Assembly (NCBI RefSeq): GCF_037392515.1
Contig: NC_090281.1
Coordinates: 46,042,645 to 46,106,644, forward strand
Direction of reading: 5' to 3'
Source of the DNA: Haliotis asinina
Taxonomy: Eukaryota > Mollusca > Gastropoda > Lepetellida > Haliotidae
Length of the DNA stretch: 64,000 nucleotides
Shown: positions 13,401 through 23,775 of the stretch, piece by piece
How the letters are laid out: each line of letters opens with the position of its first letter
How positions within the stretch are numbered: the first letter of the stretch is position 1
Made by a program: the position numbers and the translations under genes
Notes under the pieces: model-generated
Told to the model about the DNA's origin: nothing
Database searches by the model: none
Seen by the model: only the letters and a program-made list of their open reading frames with translations

Positions 13401-16400
13401 AATAAGAGTGAAGAGATAAAAACTGTCATTGAAAGTTTTGAGACTCCCATTTCCTCTCAGGAGGACAAAATTTCACAATACCTTAACCCCCTTTGAGAAA
13501 GGTAAGGGCGTCATCTGTGAGATGATTCCATCCTACATAGGAAAGACCTGTGTATATCTCACAAGGTTTTCAAACTGGGACTAGATCTTTATCTTTAAAT
13601 ACGTGCGTGACTACAGAACGATGTCCGCCAAATCAACAATGCTTAAAGACTCAATATACTGCCAAACCATAAGCTGAAACGTCTGCCAAAATGTATGCAA
13701 ATCACTGCGATATAGTCGAGAGAAGACAGTCGGAGACGTTTTCCTGGTCATATGCTTTACAGGGAAACGTTCCCCTGGTCATATGCTCTACAGGGAAACG
13801 TTCTCCTGGTTACATGCCCAACAGGGAAACGTTCTCCAGGTTATATGCTCTACAGGGAAACGTTCTCCTGGTCATATGCTCTACAGGGAAACGTTCTCCT
13901 GGTCATATGCACTACAGGGAAACGTTCTCCTGGTCATATGCTCTACAGGGAAACGTTCCTCTGGTTGTATGCTCTACAGGGAAACGTTCTCCTGGTCATA
14001 TGCTCTACAGGGAAACGTTCTCCTGGTCATATGCTCTACAGGGAAACGTTCTCCTGGTCATATGCTCTACAGGGAAACGTTCTCCTGGTTATATGCTCTA
14101 CAGGGAAACGTTCTCCTGGTTATATGCTCTACAAGGAAACGTTCTCCTGGTCATATGCTCTACAGGGAAACGTTCTCCTGGTCATATGCTCTACAGGGAA
14201 ACGTTCTCCTGGTCATATGCACTACAGGGAAACGTTCTCCTGGTCATATGCTCTACAGGGAAACGTTCTCCTGGTCATATGCACTACAGGGAAACGTTCT
14301 CCTGGTTATATGCTCTACATGGAAACGTTCTCCTGGTTATATGCTCTACATGGAAACGTTCTCCTGGTTATATGCCCAACAGGGAAACGTTCTCCTGGTC
14401 ATATGCACTACAGGGAAACGTTCTCCTGGTTATATGCTCTACAGGGAAACGTTCTCCTGGTTATATGCTCTACAGGGAAACGTTCTCCAGGTTATATGCT
14501 CTACAGGGAAACGTTCTCCTGGTCATATGCTCTACAGGGAAACGTTCTCCTGGTCATATGCACTACAGGGAAACGTTCTCCTGGTCATATGCTCTACAGG
14601 GAAACGTTCCTCTGGTTGTATGCTCTACAGGGAAACGTTCTCCTGGTCATATGCTCTACAGGGAAACGTTCTCCTGGTCATATGCTCTACAGGGAAACGT
14701 TCTCCTGGTCATATGCTCTACAGGGAAACGTTCTCCTGGTTATATGCTCTACAGGGAAACGTTCTCCTGGTTATATGCTCTACAAGGAAACGTTCTCCTG
14801 GTCATATGCTCTACAGGGAAACGTTCTCCTGGTCATATGCTCTACAGGGAAACGTTCTCCTGGTCATATGCACTACAGGGAAACGTTCTCCTGGTTATAT
14901 GCTCTACATGGAAACGTTCTCCTGGTTATATGCTCTACAGGGAAACGTTCTCCTGGTCATATGCACTACAGGGAAACGTTCTCCTGGTTATATGCCCAAC
15001 AGGGAAACGTTCTCCTGGTCATATGCACTACAGGGAAACGTTCTCCTGGTTATATGCTCTACAGGGAAACGTTCTCCTGGTTATATGCTCTACAGGGAAA
15101 CGTTCTCCTGGTCATATGCACTACAGGGAAACGTTCTCCTGGTCATATGCACTACAGGGAAACGTTCTCCTGGTCATATGCACTACAGGGAAACGTTCTC
15201 CTGGTCATATGCTCTACAGGGAAACGTTCCTCTGGTTGCATGCTCTACAGGGAAACGTTCTCCAGGTCATATGCCCAACAGTGAAATGTTCTCCTGGTCA
15301 TATGCTCTACAGGGAAACGTTCTCCTGGTTATATGCTCTACATGGAAACGTTCTCCTGGTCATATGCTATACAGGGAAACGTTCTCCTGGTTATATGCTC
15401 TACAGGGAAACGTTCTCCAGGTCATATGCACTACAGGGAAACGTTCTCCTGGTCATATGCTCTACAGGGAAACGTTCTCCTGGTCATTTGCTATACAGGG
15501 AAACGTTCTCCTGGTCATATGCTCTACAGGGAAACGTTCTCCAGGTCAAGGTAAACGTTCTCCTGGTCATATGCTCTACAGGGAAACGTTCTCCAGGTCA
15601 TATGCCCAACAGTGAAATGTTCTCCTTGGACAGACAACTGGTACAGACTTTTTCCCCTGGAATGGATTTAGAGAACGTTCAGATTTATCCAGGTCTTTTT
15701 TCTCTTCCACTAACATCAACAGATTACTAAGATTCTGTGATATTATTACACAAATCACGAGTCAGTTTAGACTCACTGGTTGACATCTAGCCCCTTACTT
15801 CAGGCTAGGTTCTGTAAAATATTCAGTAATGTTTACACATGAACTGATGTATTTTCAGACAAATTTGTACAGTTGAACAGATTATTGTCATGAGTTCACG
15901 ATACTATAAATCTAGCGAATTTTTAACAAATCTCAACAAAATTTAGTGGGGAAATCCAACTTCGATACAACCATATACATATATGTGTATATATTAAGAC
16001 GGATTTCCGACAATTACAAGTCAAAATGACGACAGGTGGAGCGACAGTGCTATCCGAGGGTTAATAAAGTGTTTGGCCTCCTTGAGGGTTGACAACAGCG
16101 TTGCATCGTCTGTACATCTAGTGAAGGAGACGGTTCATGAAGGCCATAGGAACTTCCGTCCTTACTCGGTCCTTACTGAGAGAGTTCAGCTGCTGTTGTC
16201 GGCCTTGGTGGCACACCATTGAGCCTCCCCTAATCTCGTCCACAAGTGTTCTATCGGGTTTATGTCTGGATTGAGGGCAGGCTACTGAAGGGTTTGTATG
16301 CCGTGTTGATGGAGTATGGGCACGCGCGTTGTCCTGCTGGAAGACGCGGGGAAGGGTTTCAGCCCTTGATCATCGGGCAGGTGTTACACCATTTCCTCTA

Positions 16401-19400
16401 CCAGGACCAATATTCTGGAACACCATAGGGCCTAGGTGGTGACTGACAGCAATAGCACAACACGCCATTATGCTCGGACCTCCTCGCGAGTCTCTTTCCA
16501 TAACACTATCATCTGCAAAACGCTCCCAGAGTCGTCGCCACACTGTCACACTACCACAAGCCGTCAAGACGCAATACCGGCTTAAGGTGGAGAAGAGTAC
16601 AGTTCGCCACTCCTGTGACACCAATTCCGATGATGCGTAGCCCACCGGAGACGAGCACGAAGTTTTCGAACAGTGAGGATCGGACCCCGGTGAGGTCTGC
16701 GAGATCTGACGTATCTCTGCCTCAAAATCAAAGTTTGGTCCCTCAGTACCCTTAGTAATCATGGCACGTCGCTACTGTCGAACAATGAATGATTCGGTGC
16801 ACGTACAGTGACTCGTCTTACAGGGATGACACGTCGGGATGTACGTGCATTGTCAGTTTCATGAAATATATGTGCATAAAAAACATTAAAAACATCATTA
16901 CTTTAGTAACTGCGTTTTGACGGCATTTTTTTATGTATATATCAAATACAGAATCTGAAACCAAATTGTTCTTGAACATTCACAACGAACCAGGTCGAAC
17001 TAACATATAGAAAGTGAACAAATAATTAAAATTCAGATGAAATATATCTGGCAAGGTTTTTGGAAGGGTGAAATTTCATTTGCGGTTCAGTATATATACA
17101 TTAAGATATAGTTTTTTTAGTCAGTCTAAACTTTTGATGAGGTGAACGGTTAGTAGTAGGTAAAACATACTTTCCTTGAATCACTTCTTCGAATGTTGAT
17201 GCTGTCATCTGACCGCCTGTTCATCATCAATGATGTATCGAAGAATGCACCACAATAGAGAGGCCGGTTGAACAGTCTATAAACATAAGATGAGCCACAT
17301 ATCAATATTGCTGAACAAGCACAAACTATCTCATTTCTGTGAGCAATTTCTAGTACACAGAAAATATCAACAGTCGTTGATATCTGAAAAAGCAAAATGC
17401 TATGTATACAGTAAATAAGATACAGCACTGAATTGAGTGAGTTGAGTTTTACGCCACAATCAGCAATATTCCAGCTATATGGCGTATACCGCATTGAAGG
17501 TTTACATGATAACCTGGATGTGTACTGAATAAAAGTCAAAGCTTTGTAGGTGTATGGAATAAATGGCGAAAGATTGAAGGTATGCAAGAAGCAAACACAT
17601 AACACAAGATCATATGTAGGTTAAATAGAGCTGCACGCACAAAAGATCAAAGACACAAAAACATAAATGATACGTACTTGTCAGTTGCCGCCACTCTCTG
17701 TGCTTTGGGAACCCATATATGTGCACACACCAACAGAATCGACAGGAAACCACCACATACGATTGGAAAATAATGGCTGTCTGAGTAAGTTTTCAAGAGT
17801 TCAAACACTGTATTGTGTGACGGTATCCAAGTCAGGTCGCAGGCGATGTTTTTGATAATGGGTGAATAAACGGTAATGAACAGCACAATGTACGATAATG
17901 GTGTACACAACGCCAGTGGCAAGGAGAAACACATGACCTGCGAACGGATCTTACATGCTGATTTTGCCATTTTGTATCCAATTCCACACAGTACTACAGC
18001 CGAAGAAGCAACAATGTAAGGCACGTGGCTTCCACAGTCAGTGCTGAGCTGGTTGACAAGCGTTAGATTGGTATAACCAATGAATGCACCACATCTGACT
18101 CCCTTTTCGGTCATAAATAGGAATGTGTCCCAACAATCTTGTCCTCTTGACCCAAAAATAATGACTAGGCATACACAGGTTAATACTATTTTCCATAATG
18201 AAGCCAACAAATCTATTTTAACTCTATTTTTGTCGATGAGTTTGAGTAAATCCGTAAGCGACTCTGGTTTGGCAAATCTCTCCTTTCCTGAAGATTTCTT
18301 GTTATTGTTATTATTGTGTAACTTCTTTTGACTCCTGTGTGATTTCCTTCTCTGTACAAAGTTGTCCCACCACCGCAAGGAAATTAGAACAAGAGACAAA
18401 GGTAGCAGGATTACCGTAACGTGAGATCTGGATGTATCCGTGTAACTGTTCCACGTAGACACACCTATGAAAACTCCCTGAAGAATGAAAGTTATTACGG
18501 ATACTGACCTCCAAAACGGCGAAGCAAATTCTTCGTGGGTGTTAGTTTTGCCATCCATGTCACCTTTTCGGGTCCAAAATATTTTATTGAATGCAGGCAC
18601 AAGTCCCACTCCTTGACTCAGCATTAAGACCATGACCGGATCAAAGCTGGGAGCTACCACGAACACGAATAAGCATAGCCCAATGGAATGGAGCGTCTCA
18701 AACAGCATGACCTGTTACAAAAGAAGATAAGTTTCATGTAATTTACACATCCATTTTCCATGTACACCAAAAGGAATGTGTTTAGGAGGATACACAAAAC
18801 AAGATATTTGATTGCACTGACGTTGACATGTGCAGAATTTCACCCACAGTGCAATACAAAGCTTTCGAAAAAAAACATGGAGAAGAATAAGGAAACACTT
18901 GTACTTTCAGGTGTTCCCTTACTTGTTTTCATAAGTATATTTCTTATTTTAAAGGAACATACGTCATTCATTGGAATTATCGATACATCATTAGTGATTT
19001 CAGCACATTTAGTGTAGATAGCTCTCATAGGACCTGATCTGAAAGCAGACAGAGGAGATATAACAAAAATAATGTACGATAATGTATAACTTCTTACCAC
19101 AACGAAGGGAATGATTTGCAGTTTTCTTTGCTTCTTGAAGATGAATCTGAAGGTATTTCTCAAAATGATAAAGAGGTAAGGCGCTGTGATAAGGATCAAC
19201 ATAGACCAAAGCCATGGTACTTTGACGGTCACCCCCAGTCCTTCATCCGACGGAGAACCTTTATTGATGTTTGCGGCAATGAGGAGAAAGCACAACTTGC
19301 TGAATGTTGCCGAACCCAAGACAAGGAGGAAAAGAAAGATACATAACGTGATCCGGACTCCCACGTGCACGCGGTTCCAGAAACGGAGAGTACGCACTTG

Positions 19401-22138
19401 TCCTTTCACCGGTGGCACTATCTTGAACACATCCCAGTTATTTGTAGCACTGCAAAAGAAGGTTCTCAGCAGTCAGCAGACATCGCCATCGTTTGTACAT
19501 CAGAAACCTGACCCGAGAGGCACTAGGTTCATCGTCATTTGCCTTATCCCACCAGGTACCTATCCACTGATCGGTGAGCAGAGATTATCTTGAACACACT
19601 CACATGTCTATATAATATGAGACCACATGCGTCAGGAGTGCTTCGTTTTGTCATGTGTGCTACATTGTGCTTCGTTCTGTCAAAAACACGCAGGAGGCAA
19701 GTTGCCAATCTCTGTCCCCCATCCAACTCTCCGTCACAAAACGTTGCTAAACTTCAACCAATATGTGACCAGGAGCTCTATGAACAAACCAACACAGCAT
19801 CGCATCACAACACCACCACGCCATACTACCAGCACACCACCACTGTACCACCCCACCGTCTCACCACCCCACCGTCTCACCACACCACCGTCTCACCACA
19901 CCACGAACGCAACACCATAAACAGTATACACAATAGGGGAATGAGACCAGGTTCGGTTAAAGTCTTAATTATCATAATTAAAGGTTTTGGGAAACCAGCT
20001 CCCGTTCCCATATTGTGTATACTACTCACACCCCGGCAATCCCATTACACGGCAGGATATCTCTGTCGGTGATCGGGAGTTGCAGGAGACATTAAGTATT
20101 TCATGCCCACTGTATCTAAGTTGTAAGTTTTGATCGACCACGTCGGACCGTTGGCTCGTTTCCGAGTGTCTCCCACGTGTTCGCCCGGCCGGTACAGGTT
20201 CCTCAACACGACCCGGTCGAGTATATATTTCTCTCTCGCGATGAGCTCCGGTCGCGCCTGACTTGGACGTCGGGCTTGCCCAGTAGAAATCCGGGATCGA
20301 CTATCACTACGCATAGAGTTTTAGCAGACTGTTGCACGACTAATCGAAATACAGCGGGAAAAGACACTATTTGCGAACGATGCCTCCACGGCTTTACGCG
20401 AATTGACATGTTGGAATTGCTCTGGAGACTATCTCGGCGTGGGACAGACAGCCGTCCAAAAGGACGTGACCAACGAAAACGACGAGAACGTCTTAAAATT
20501 TGTCAACGGAAAAATAAAAAGCCCGTGTCGCACGTCATCTACACCGAATTCGAAGCCCTCATCGTTGCTCCATCCCCGGATGAAAGTTTCATGTACAAAA
20601 TGCAAGAACACGACATCTCCGGGTTCGGCTACGTGGTCGTTTGATGCGACGTGAAAACTAACACTGCCATGGTGTACAGAGGTCCCGACGCGGCCGAAAG
20701 ATTTCATCTCGGTCGTTCACTATCGCTTGGAATCAAACTCACGAAATTTCACAGGGTGCCCGAGTGCGATCGAAGTCTTTGGATGGAGCCTTCTATAAGA
20801 ATGAAGGCGGATACATGCCTATTAAAGCTGGCCACCAGCGATTTTGGAAAGCTCATGAACAACTTGGTGTTCTGCAAGACGATAGAAAATTTGAGAAAAC
20901 GTGTAAATGTGAAATTAGTCTGATCAAACGAGAAGTCAAAACTCAGGAAGCTGATGGCCAGCCTGGTATTTAACCAAAGCAAAATGTATTATGACGATTT
21001 GGCAGCACTGCACATGAACAAAAGCCACATTAAATTCCTTCGTGAGGATGATCATCCTTGACCCATCCAAACACTTGATGCACGACTTTTATTGCAACGC
21101 TTTCACGAAGCCGTACGACGGCAAGTGCTAAGTTCTGTAGACGGACACGGATTCCCTGCTGATGGAAATTCACACCGAGGACGTGTACGGGGGCATGAAG
21201 AAAATATGTACCTGTACGACACCAACGACTACCCGAAAGACCACCAGATGCGTGGGCAAGATGAAGATCGAGTGCGGGGACACGTCGATCGCGGAATACA
21301 CCTGCTTGCGACCCAAAATGTATTTGATCGAAAAAACAGACGATGACAAAATCAGGTAGGTGACAGGCGTAAACAAATACCTGGTGAAAAACACAAATCA
21401 ATACTACCATCTTGGCACATTATCACATAATTTGATCATTTTGCTTGCATTCATTGAGCCTCCTTATTCAATTGACTTGATGACACAATATCACAATGAA
21501 AGATATCTTCCCCCCTCACTTGATTGTCTGGTTCATAATTTATGTTACTGGATGAAACATTGCCGATGCGATGTTGTTTTCTGTAACATTATTCCGGTAG
21601 GCATATTACATATTATTCTAATTATTTATGTTATACAATCATAGGTGCTACAGGACATGACAACGTAAAGAGGAGTTAAATACTAACTGAATGACTCGAT
21701 TATTTAGTGATCGCCGCCATCTACCTGGAATAATGTTCAGCCATTCATCACGAACTATAAGAACTCTTTCAACAAAGGGATACCAGATGTTCGAAACCGG
21801 AGGCAGTAGGTGAGATTATTTAAATTTCAGGAAGGTTATGTATTCCAGCTCCGGAGGCAAATGTGTTTCCATAACAACAACGTACCTGGCCTTATCCTCC
21901 TCGATGTCGTTGTCGGTGTAGTTGCCGAGCTCAATCCGGTTGGTAAACCCCTCTTCCAGGTCCTCACGATCCTCGTCCAAATTGTCTCCATAACTGACAT
22001 CGTCGTCCTCGTCGTCCATGTCGTCCATGTCGTCCATGGTGTCTGCATATGATGCGTTGTCTACCCCCTGCCCCGGAACCTCGCCGTTCGGCAGATATGG
22101 CTGTCGAAACATCCTCCGTGCAGATGACTCCTCTGAAT
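3122..22138 (-). CDS. CHS: Chitin synthase, 14 coding exons found
   Basis: This membrane enzyme polymerises UDP-GlcNAc into chitin and extrudes it. Exons in coding order: 21886-22138, 19098-19449, 17678-18711, 17171-17276, 12942-13078, 12573-12652, 9445-9550, 8326-8479, 7201-7414, 6702-6902, 6003-6400, 5429-5798, 4824-5078, 3122-4470. Phases agree at every junction, giving about 1,669 residues. Family motifs are all present: TMWHET, LDGDVDF, GEDRWLC, QRRRW and SWGTRD. An acidic N-terminus is followed by about ten membrane spans, the catalytic domain, more spans, a coiled-coil part and two late spans. The exon carrying the start was not found upstream of 22,138. No myosin motor exon, known from some molluscan chitin synthases, is seen. 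One intron uses a GC donor. Family identity is certain; the N-terminus is incomplete. Confidence 0.93.
4590..4745 (+). repeat. Repeat family B, plus copy
   Basis: It matches the 36,172-36,390 copy: a CCAGRTATATGGC start, AACAATCCAGAGAT, then CACCAAGCCTAACCACCCGA and the ACAAGCATGG end. It lies in the last intron of the chitin synthase. Confidence 0.55.
4824..5078 (-). CDS. CHS: Chitin synthase exon (coiled-coil region)
   Basis: Donor GTAAGT lies just below 4,824 and acceptor TTTTACAG just above 5,078. It encodes MFRCICCPRP followed by a heptad-like stretch (KMEILIQKMEDLESAF), matching the coiled-coil region that follows the catalytic block in type A-like animal chitin synthases. Confidence 0.9.
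5429..5798 (-). CDS. CHS: Chitin synthase exon (post-catalytic membrane spans, SWGTRD)
   Basis: It encodes three to four membrane spans and the SWGTRD motif, which is conserved in animal chitin synthases and linked to chain translocation. Donor GTGAAT and acceptor ATTTCAG give phase 0 in and phase 1 out. Confidence 0.93.
5820..5885. repeat. (ATCT)n microsatellite
   Basis: Imperfect tetranucleotide array in a chitin synthase intron, directly upstream of the 5,429-5,798 exon acceptor. Confidence 0.9.
6003..6400 (-). CDS. CHS: Chitin synthase exon (EDR and QRRRW)
   Basis: It begins GEDRWLC, contains NQRRRWTPST and ends with two to three membrane spans. These are the acid-base and acceptor-binding motifs of GT2 chitin synthases. 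Acceptor ACTTCAG and donor CAG|GTAGTT frame it. Confidence 0.95.
6702..6902 (-). CDS. CHS: Chitin synthase exon (catalytic core)
   Basis: It encodes PIIWYQKFEYAMSHWLQKAA and CVLCSPGCFSMFRA, both hallmark chitin synthase core blocks. Phase 1 at both ends joins it to HPIGS before and GEDRW after. Confidence 0.95.
7201..7414 (-). CDS. CHS: Chitin synthase exon (LDGDVDF)
   Basis: It encodes VMYMYYLL, then ILTLDGDVDFQP (UDP-GlcNAc and metal-binding acids) and GAACGRIHPIGS. The upstream acceptor AACAG joins in phase 0 to the exon ending KKRWSQ. Confidence 0.95.
8326..8479 (-). CDS. CHS: Chitin synthase exon with GC splice donor
   Basis: It encodes TATPYGGRLVFSLPGE and ends in KKRWSQ. The donor reads CAG|GCAAGT, a GC-AG intron with otherwise perfect consensus. 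The next exon begins VMYMYYLL, so the splice is strongly supported by protein continuity. Confidence 0.92.
8697..9035 (+). repeat. Possible tRNA-derived SINE
   Basis: A box A-like TGGCTCGGTGG at about 8,701 and a box B-like GGTTCGAATCT at about 8,764 have tRNA-like spacing, followed by a long non-tRNA tail. The call rests on these two boxes only; no second copy is in the window. Confidence 0.45.
9445..9550 (-). CDS. CHS: Chitin synthase exon (short, FDNAF)
   Basis: Acceptor TTTTCACAG, donor AAG|GTAGGA, phase 1 in and phase 2 out. It encodes HIIFDNAFGHEEGED and VNKYVKDFV. Its place between MEG and EVYFS fits the family, where this block normally reads with two aspartates before AF. Here the second is Asn. 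Confidence 0.88.
9551..12572. other. CHS: Chitin synthase intron of about 3 kb
   Basis: No coding segment is seen apart from the bordering exons. It contains the 29-bp minisatellite at 11,498-12,044. The rest has no feature I can support. Confidence 0.7.
11498..12044 (+). repeat. 29-bp minisatellite, 18 full units plus a partial
   Basis: The unit starts TGGTCCTGCTGTTGATCACT, continues GGACATCAA and repeats head to tail with no spacers. Variants are mainly single changes (CAA/CAG end, CACT/CAGT). 522 bp from the first to the last unit start equals exactly 18 x 29. Confidence 0.97.
12573..12652 (-). CDS. CHS: Chitin synthase exon (80 bp)
   Basis: It encodes MDMDQYSRAQAQEILG and DKDFYKME. Acceptor CTTTTCAG and donor GAAG|GTAGGT join KSIF before and AHIIFD after in correct phase. 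Confidence 0.92.
12942..13078 (-). CDS. CHS: Chitin synthase exon (TMWHET)
   Basis: It encodes DDPLVYICVTMWHET and LLKSIF, the entry motif of the chitin synthase catalytic domain. Acceptor CTCTTCCAG, donor AA|GTAAGT. Confidence 0.95.
13733..15620 (+). repeat. 31-bp minisatellite, about 60 units, with 651-bp higher-order repeat
   Basis: The unit is GGGAAACGTTCTCCTGGTCA followed by TATGCTCTACA. Because 31 is not a multiple of three and the unit has no stop in any forward frame, all three plus frames stay open for 510-679 codons. Variant units recur at fixed distance: the CTCTGGTTG variant at 13,954, 14,605 and 15,225, the ACAAGG variant at 14,131 and 14,782, and the CCAGG variant at 13,831 and 14,482. 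This shows a 651-bp (21-unit) block duplication. It is intronic on the opposite strand to the chitin synthase. Confidence 0.97.
16070..16765 (-). pseudogene. Tc1-like transposase relic
   Basis: Minus-strand pieces read VWRRLWERFADD, RGGPSIMACCAI and, further 3', NPIEHLW, in the order of a Tc1 DDE transposase. Frames are broken, the first catalytic region is not clear, and inverted repeats were not found. It lies in a chitin synthase intron in the same orientation as the gene. Confidence 0.75.
17171..17276 (-). CDS. CHS: Chitin synthase exon
   Basis: It encodes LFNRPLYCGAFFDTSLMMNR, which resembles the conserved block just before the catalytic domain in animal chitin synthases. Acceptor TTTATAG, donor AAA|GTATGT. 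Confidence 0.92.
17430..17515 (+). repeat. Repeat family B, truncated copy
   Basis: It has GAGTGAGTTGAGTTTTACGC and AGCAATATTCCAGCTATATG, the start of family B, and then stops. Confidence 0.65.
17678..18711 (-). CDS. CHS: Chitin synthase exon (N-terminal membrane domain)
   Basis: A 344-codon exon with about eight hydrophobic spans and a poly-Asn/Lys loop. It begins VMLFETLHSIG, a conserved start in the family. Acceptor TAACAG, donor AA|GTACGT. Confidence 0.94.
19098..19449 (-). CDS. CHS: Chitin synthase exon (first membrane spans)
   Basis: It encodes NNWDVFKIVPPVKG, then two spans (ITLCIFLFLLVLGSATF and SMLILITAPYLFIIL). It joins to the acidic exon in phase 2 and to the next exon in phase 0. 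Confidence 0.92.
19740..19915 (+). repeat. CACCAC-rich low-complexity tract
   Basis: Dense CACCAC, CTCACCACC and CCACCGTCTCAC units in an intron. This is simple-sequence expansion with no protein evidence. Confidence 0.7.
19922..20022. repeat. Short inverted-repeat element ending AG...CT
   Basis: The left arm AGTATACACAATAGGGGAAT and the right arm, in reverse complement AGTATACACAATATGGGAAC, match with few changes across a centre of about 55 bp. Polinton termini begin AG and end CT, and a Polinton relic starts about 25 bp away, so these may be collapsed termini. The alternative is an unrelated MITE. Confidence 0.5.
20045..20290 (-). pseudogene. Polinton integrase C-terminal relic
   Basis: The minus frame reads NLYRPGEHVGDTRKRA and WSIKTYNLDTV, clearly homologous to the C-terminus of the integrase at 52,952-53,920 (YLYQPGEHEGDSRKRA, WSVKTYNIDKV). 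The catalytic core is missing and the last residues diverge. Confidence 0.88.
20320..21400 (+). pseudogene. Polinton DNA polymerase B relic, inverted and deleted
   Basis: Plus-strand pieces match the polymerase at 53,901-57,590 in order: CERCLHGFTR, GVGQTAV, YRGPDAAERF, then directly WMEPSIRM, KLMNNLVFCKTIENLRKR, TDTDSLLMEI and TSIAEYTCLRPKMY. About 430 codons between YRGPDAAERF and the SLGI part are deleted, and several frameshifts and stops are present. It is opposite in orientation to the adjacent integrase relic, while the two genes are co-oriented in the intact element, so an inversion occurred. It lies in a chitin synthase intron. Confidence 0.88.
21401..21885. other. CHS: Chitin synthase intron, no gene seen
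   Basis: A/T-rich sequence between the Polinton relic and the acidic exon. No domain or repeat recognised. Confidence 0.5.
21886..22138 (-). CDS. CHS: Chitin synthase, first exon found (acidic N-terminus)
   Basis: It encodes an acidic cytoplasmic stretch with a 9-bp tandem repeat giving DDMDDMDD, and ends EEDKA with donor AG|GTACGT. The acceptor TTTTGCAG at its 5' end implies at least one earlier exon. An internal ATG at 22,110-22,112 could be a start only if that acceptor is not used. Confidence 0.85.
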
Positions 22139-23540
22139 CTGCAAAACAATTTTGAGTTGATTATGCAGCACAATATGTGATCTTTTACTTACAAATTTTA
22201 AATTGCACTTGGCAGCGAAACACAAATTGAATATTTAAATGGGGTATTTAATGGATTTGTTACTGCCTACTGATGTCAGCAAAATTTCTGTACACCCTTG
22301 TCCAAAAAAAACCTCATGAAACAAAATAATGGTATTATAAAACCTAATGGACAGAATTACATTTAAAAGGAACATAGCCAACATTTATATTAGAAAAACA
22401 AGAAACCAGCAAGTTGTTTTGGAAATTTAAAGCGATACAACATTACGATAATGGATGGAGAAGATACGATCAAGCAAATAGGTATAGCATAACAGTAAAC
22501 AGAACATGTAGGCGGTGTCTTGTAACACTTCACACTTCTTGCAGCGCCCGAACCTGTTCGGCTAAGGTAGCTGGTGGACGTTTAGGACATGCCTCATATC
22601 TCATCGACTGTGCTTCAGCTGAATGAAATGTTCAGTAAAACATTTTGTCCATTGACTGTCAAAATTACTTTCACAAATTTAAGGAAAACGTATGCCGCCA
22701 ACTTCCAAATCTTGTAAAATCTGTAGTATGTCTTTGCTGATGATTTATCACACAGAAGAGGTTATGTTAATCCGTGCACAAAGCGCCTGAATATGACGGA
22801 AAACAACTCTAGTTCGTTTTAGATGTGTGGAACTTTTTCCAATTCCTATTTTGAAAACACTATGTAACAAAGTATAATATTAATCCAGTTTAATATCTAC
22901 ATTACTCTGTTTCATGAATAACGACAATATATCATGACACGTCATCAATTCATAGAGTGATCATGTTATCAATTTAGGGGATTTTAATAATTATGAGGTG
23001 AGATTCAGAGATATACGAGATGTACATTCACATGATATTATGTTATAGTGTTATGATATAAGTTGCAGTTTATGTTAGACTTTTGGCAAGACTGGACATT
23101 GTGTCGTACACTTATCTCAAGTGAAGGGTACACACACCCCCAGTATATCATGATTCTAGATAACGGCTAATCAGACTTCCTTGATGGTCCCGCTACACCT
23201 ATCATGAGTAATTAAGTCTCGTTCCGAGAATCAAGGTGCGGAGAAGATATAGAACGTCAGTGTAAATGAATACCCAGCCTTGACTAACCACTGAAACACA
23301 TTCCGGTTCGTGAACAGACACAAAAAGCCTTGAAGGTCAATCCGAGAGTGCAAGTGACCTAAATTCTCCCTCTGAGTTGATTATCCTCGGAATGAAATTT
23401 CATTTGATGTTGAGCGCAAAATAACAGTGAAGCCTGTAAGAACTGACCATTGGAATTCGGTGATAAAACTACATGATGCGCCAGACTAGTGATTCGGGAT
23501 CGAGCCCATCTGTGACCGGGTGTAAAAACCTTGGAGTCAA

Positions 23541-23645
23541 CTTTGTGTCGCCACAACCTCTAGTATACAGAACACAGTACACAACACTGTGCACTTAAAA
23601 GAACCCACTAATCCGTTGGTATATGGTCACATGGTGGCCACACAA
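23541..23645 (-). repeat. Repeat family D, fragment
   Basis: The reverse complement shares GTGGCCACCAT and ATACCAACGGATTAGTGGGT, followed by TTCTTTTAAGTGCACAG, with the copies at 29,215-29,625 and 50,390-50,615. Confidence 0.75.
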
Positions 23646-23665
23646 ATACGTGGAAAAGCGAAAAA

Positions 23666-23775
<110 letters not shown>

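Larger units (their letters stand above)
13079..17170. other. CHS: Chitin synthase intron of about 4.1 kb
   Basis: It separates the N-terminal membrane part from the catalytic domain. It contains the 31-bp minisatellite and a Tc1-like relic. A 61-codon plus frame at 13,311-13,496 has no recognisable domain and I do not call it a gene. Confidence 0.7.

Noticed and set aside
11498..15620. CRISPR-like direct repeats
   Set aside because: Units are contiguous with no unique spacers, and the window is eukaryotic. They are minisatellites.
13691..15730. Three overlapping plus-strand open frames of 679, 510 and 610 codons
   Set aside because: All three are translations of the same 31-bp minisatellite without stops. 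There is no start context or splice support, and the sequence is an intron of the opposite-strand gene.
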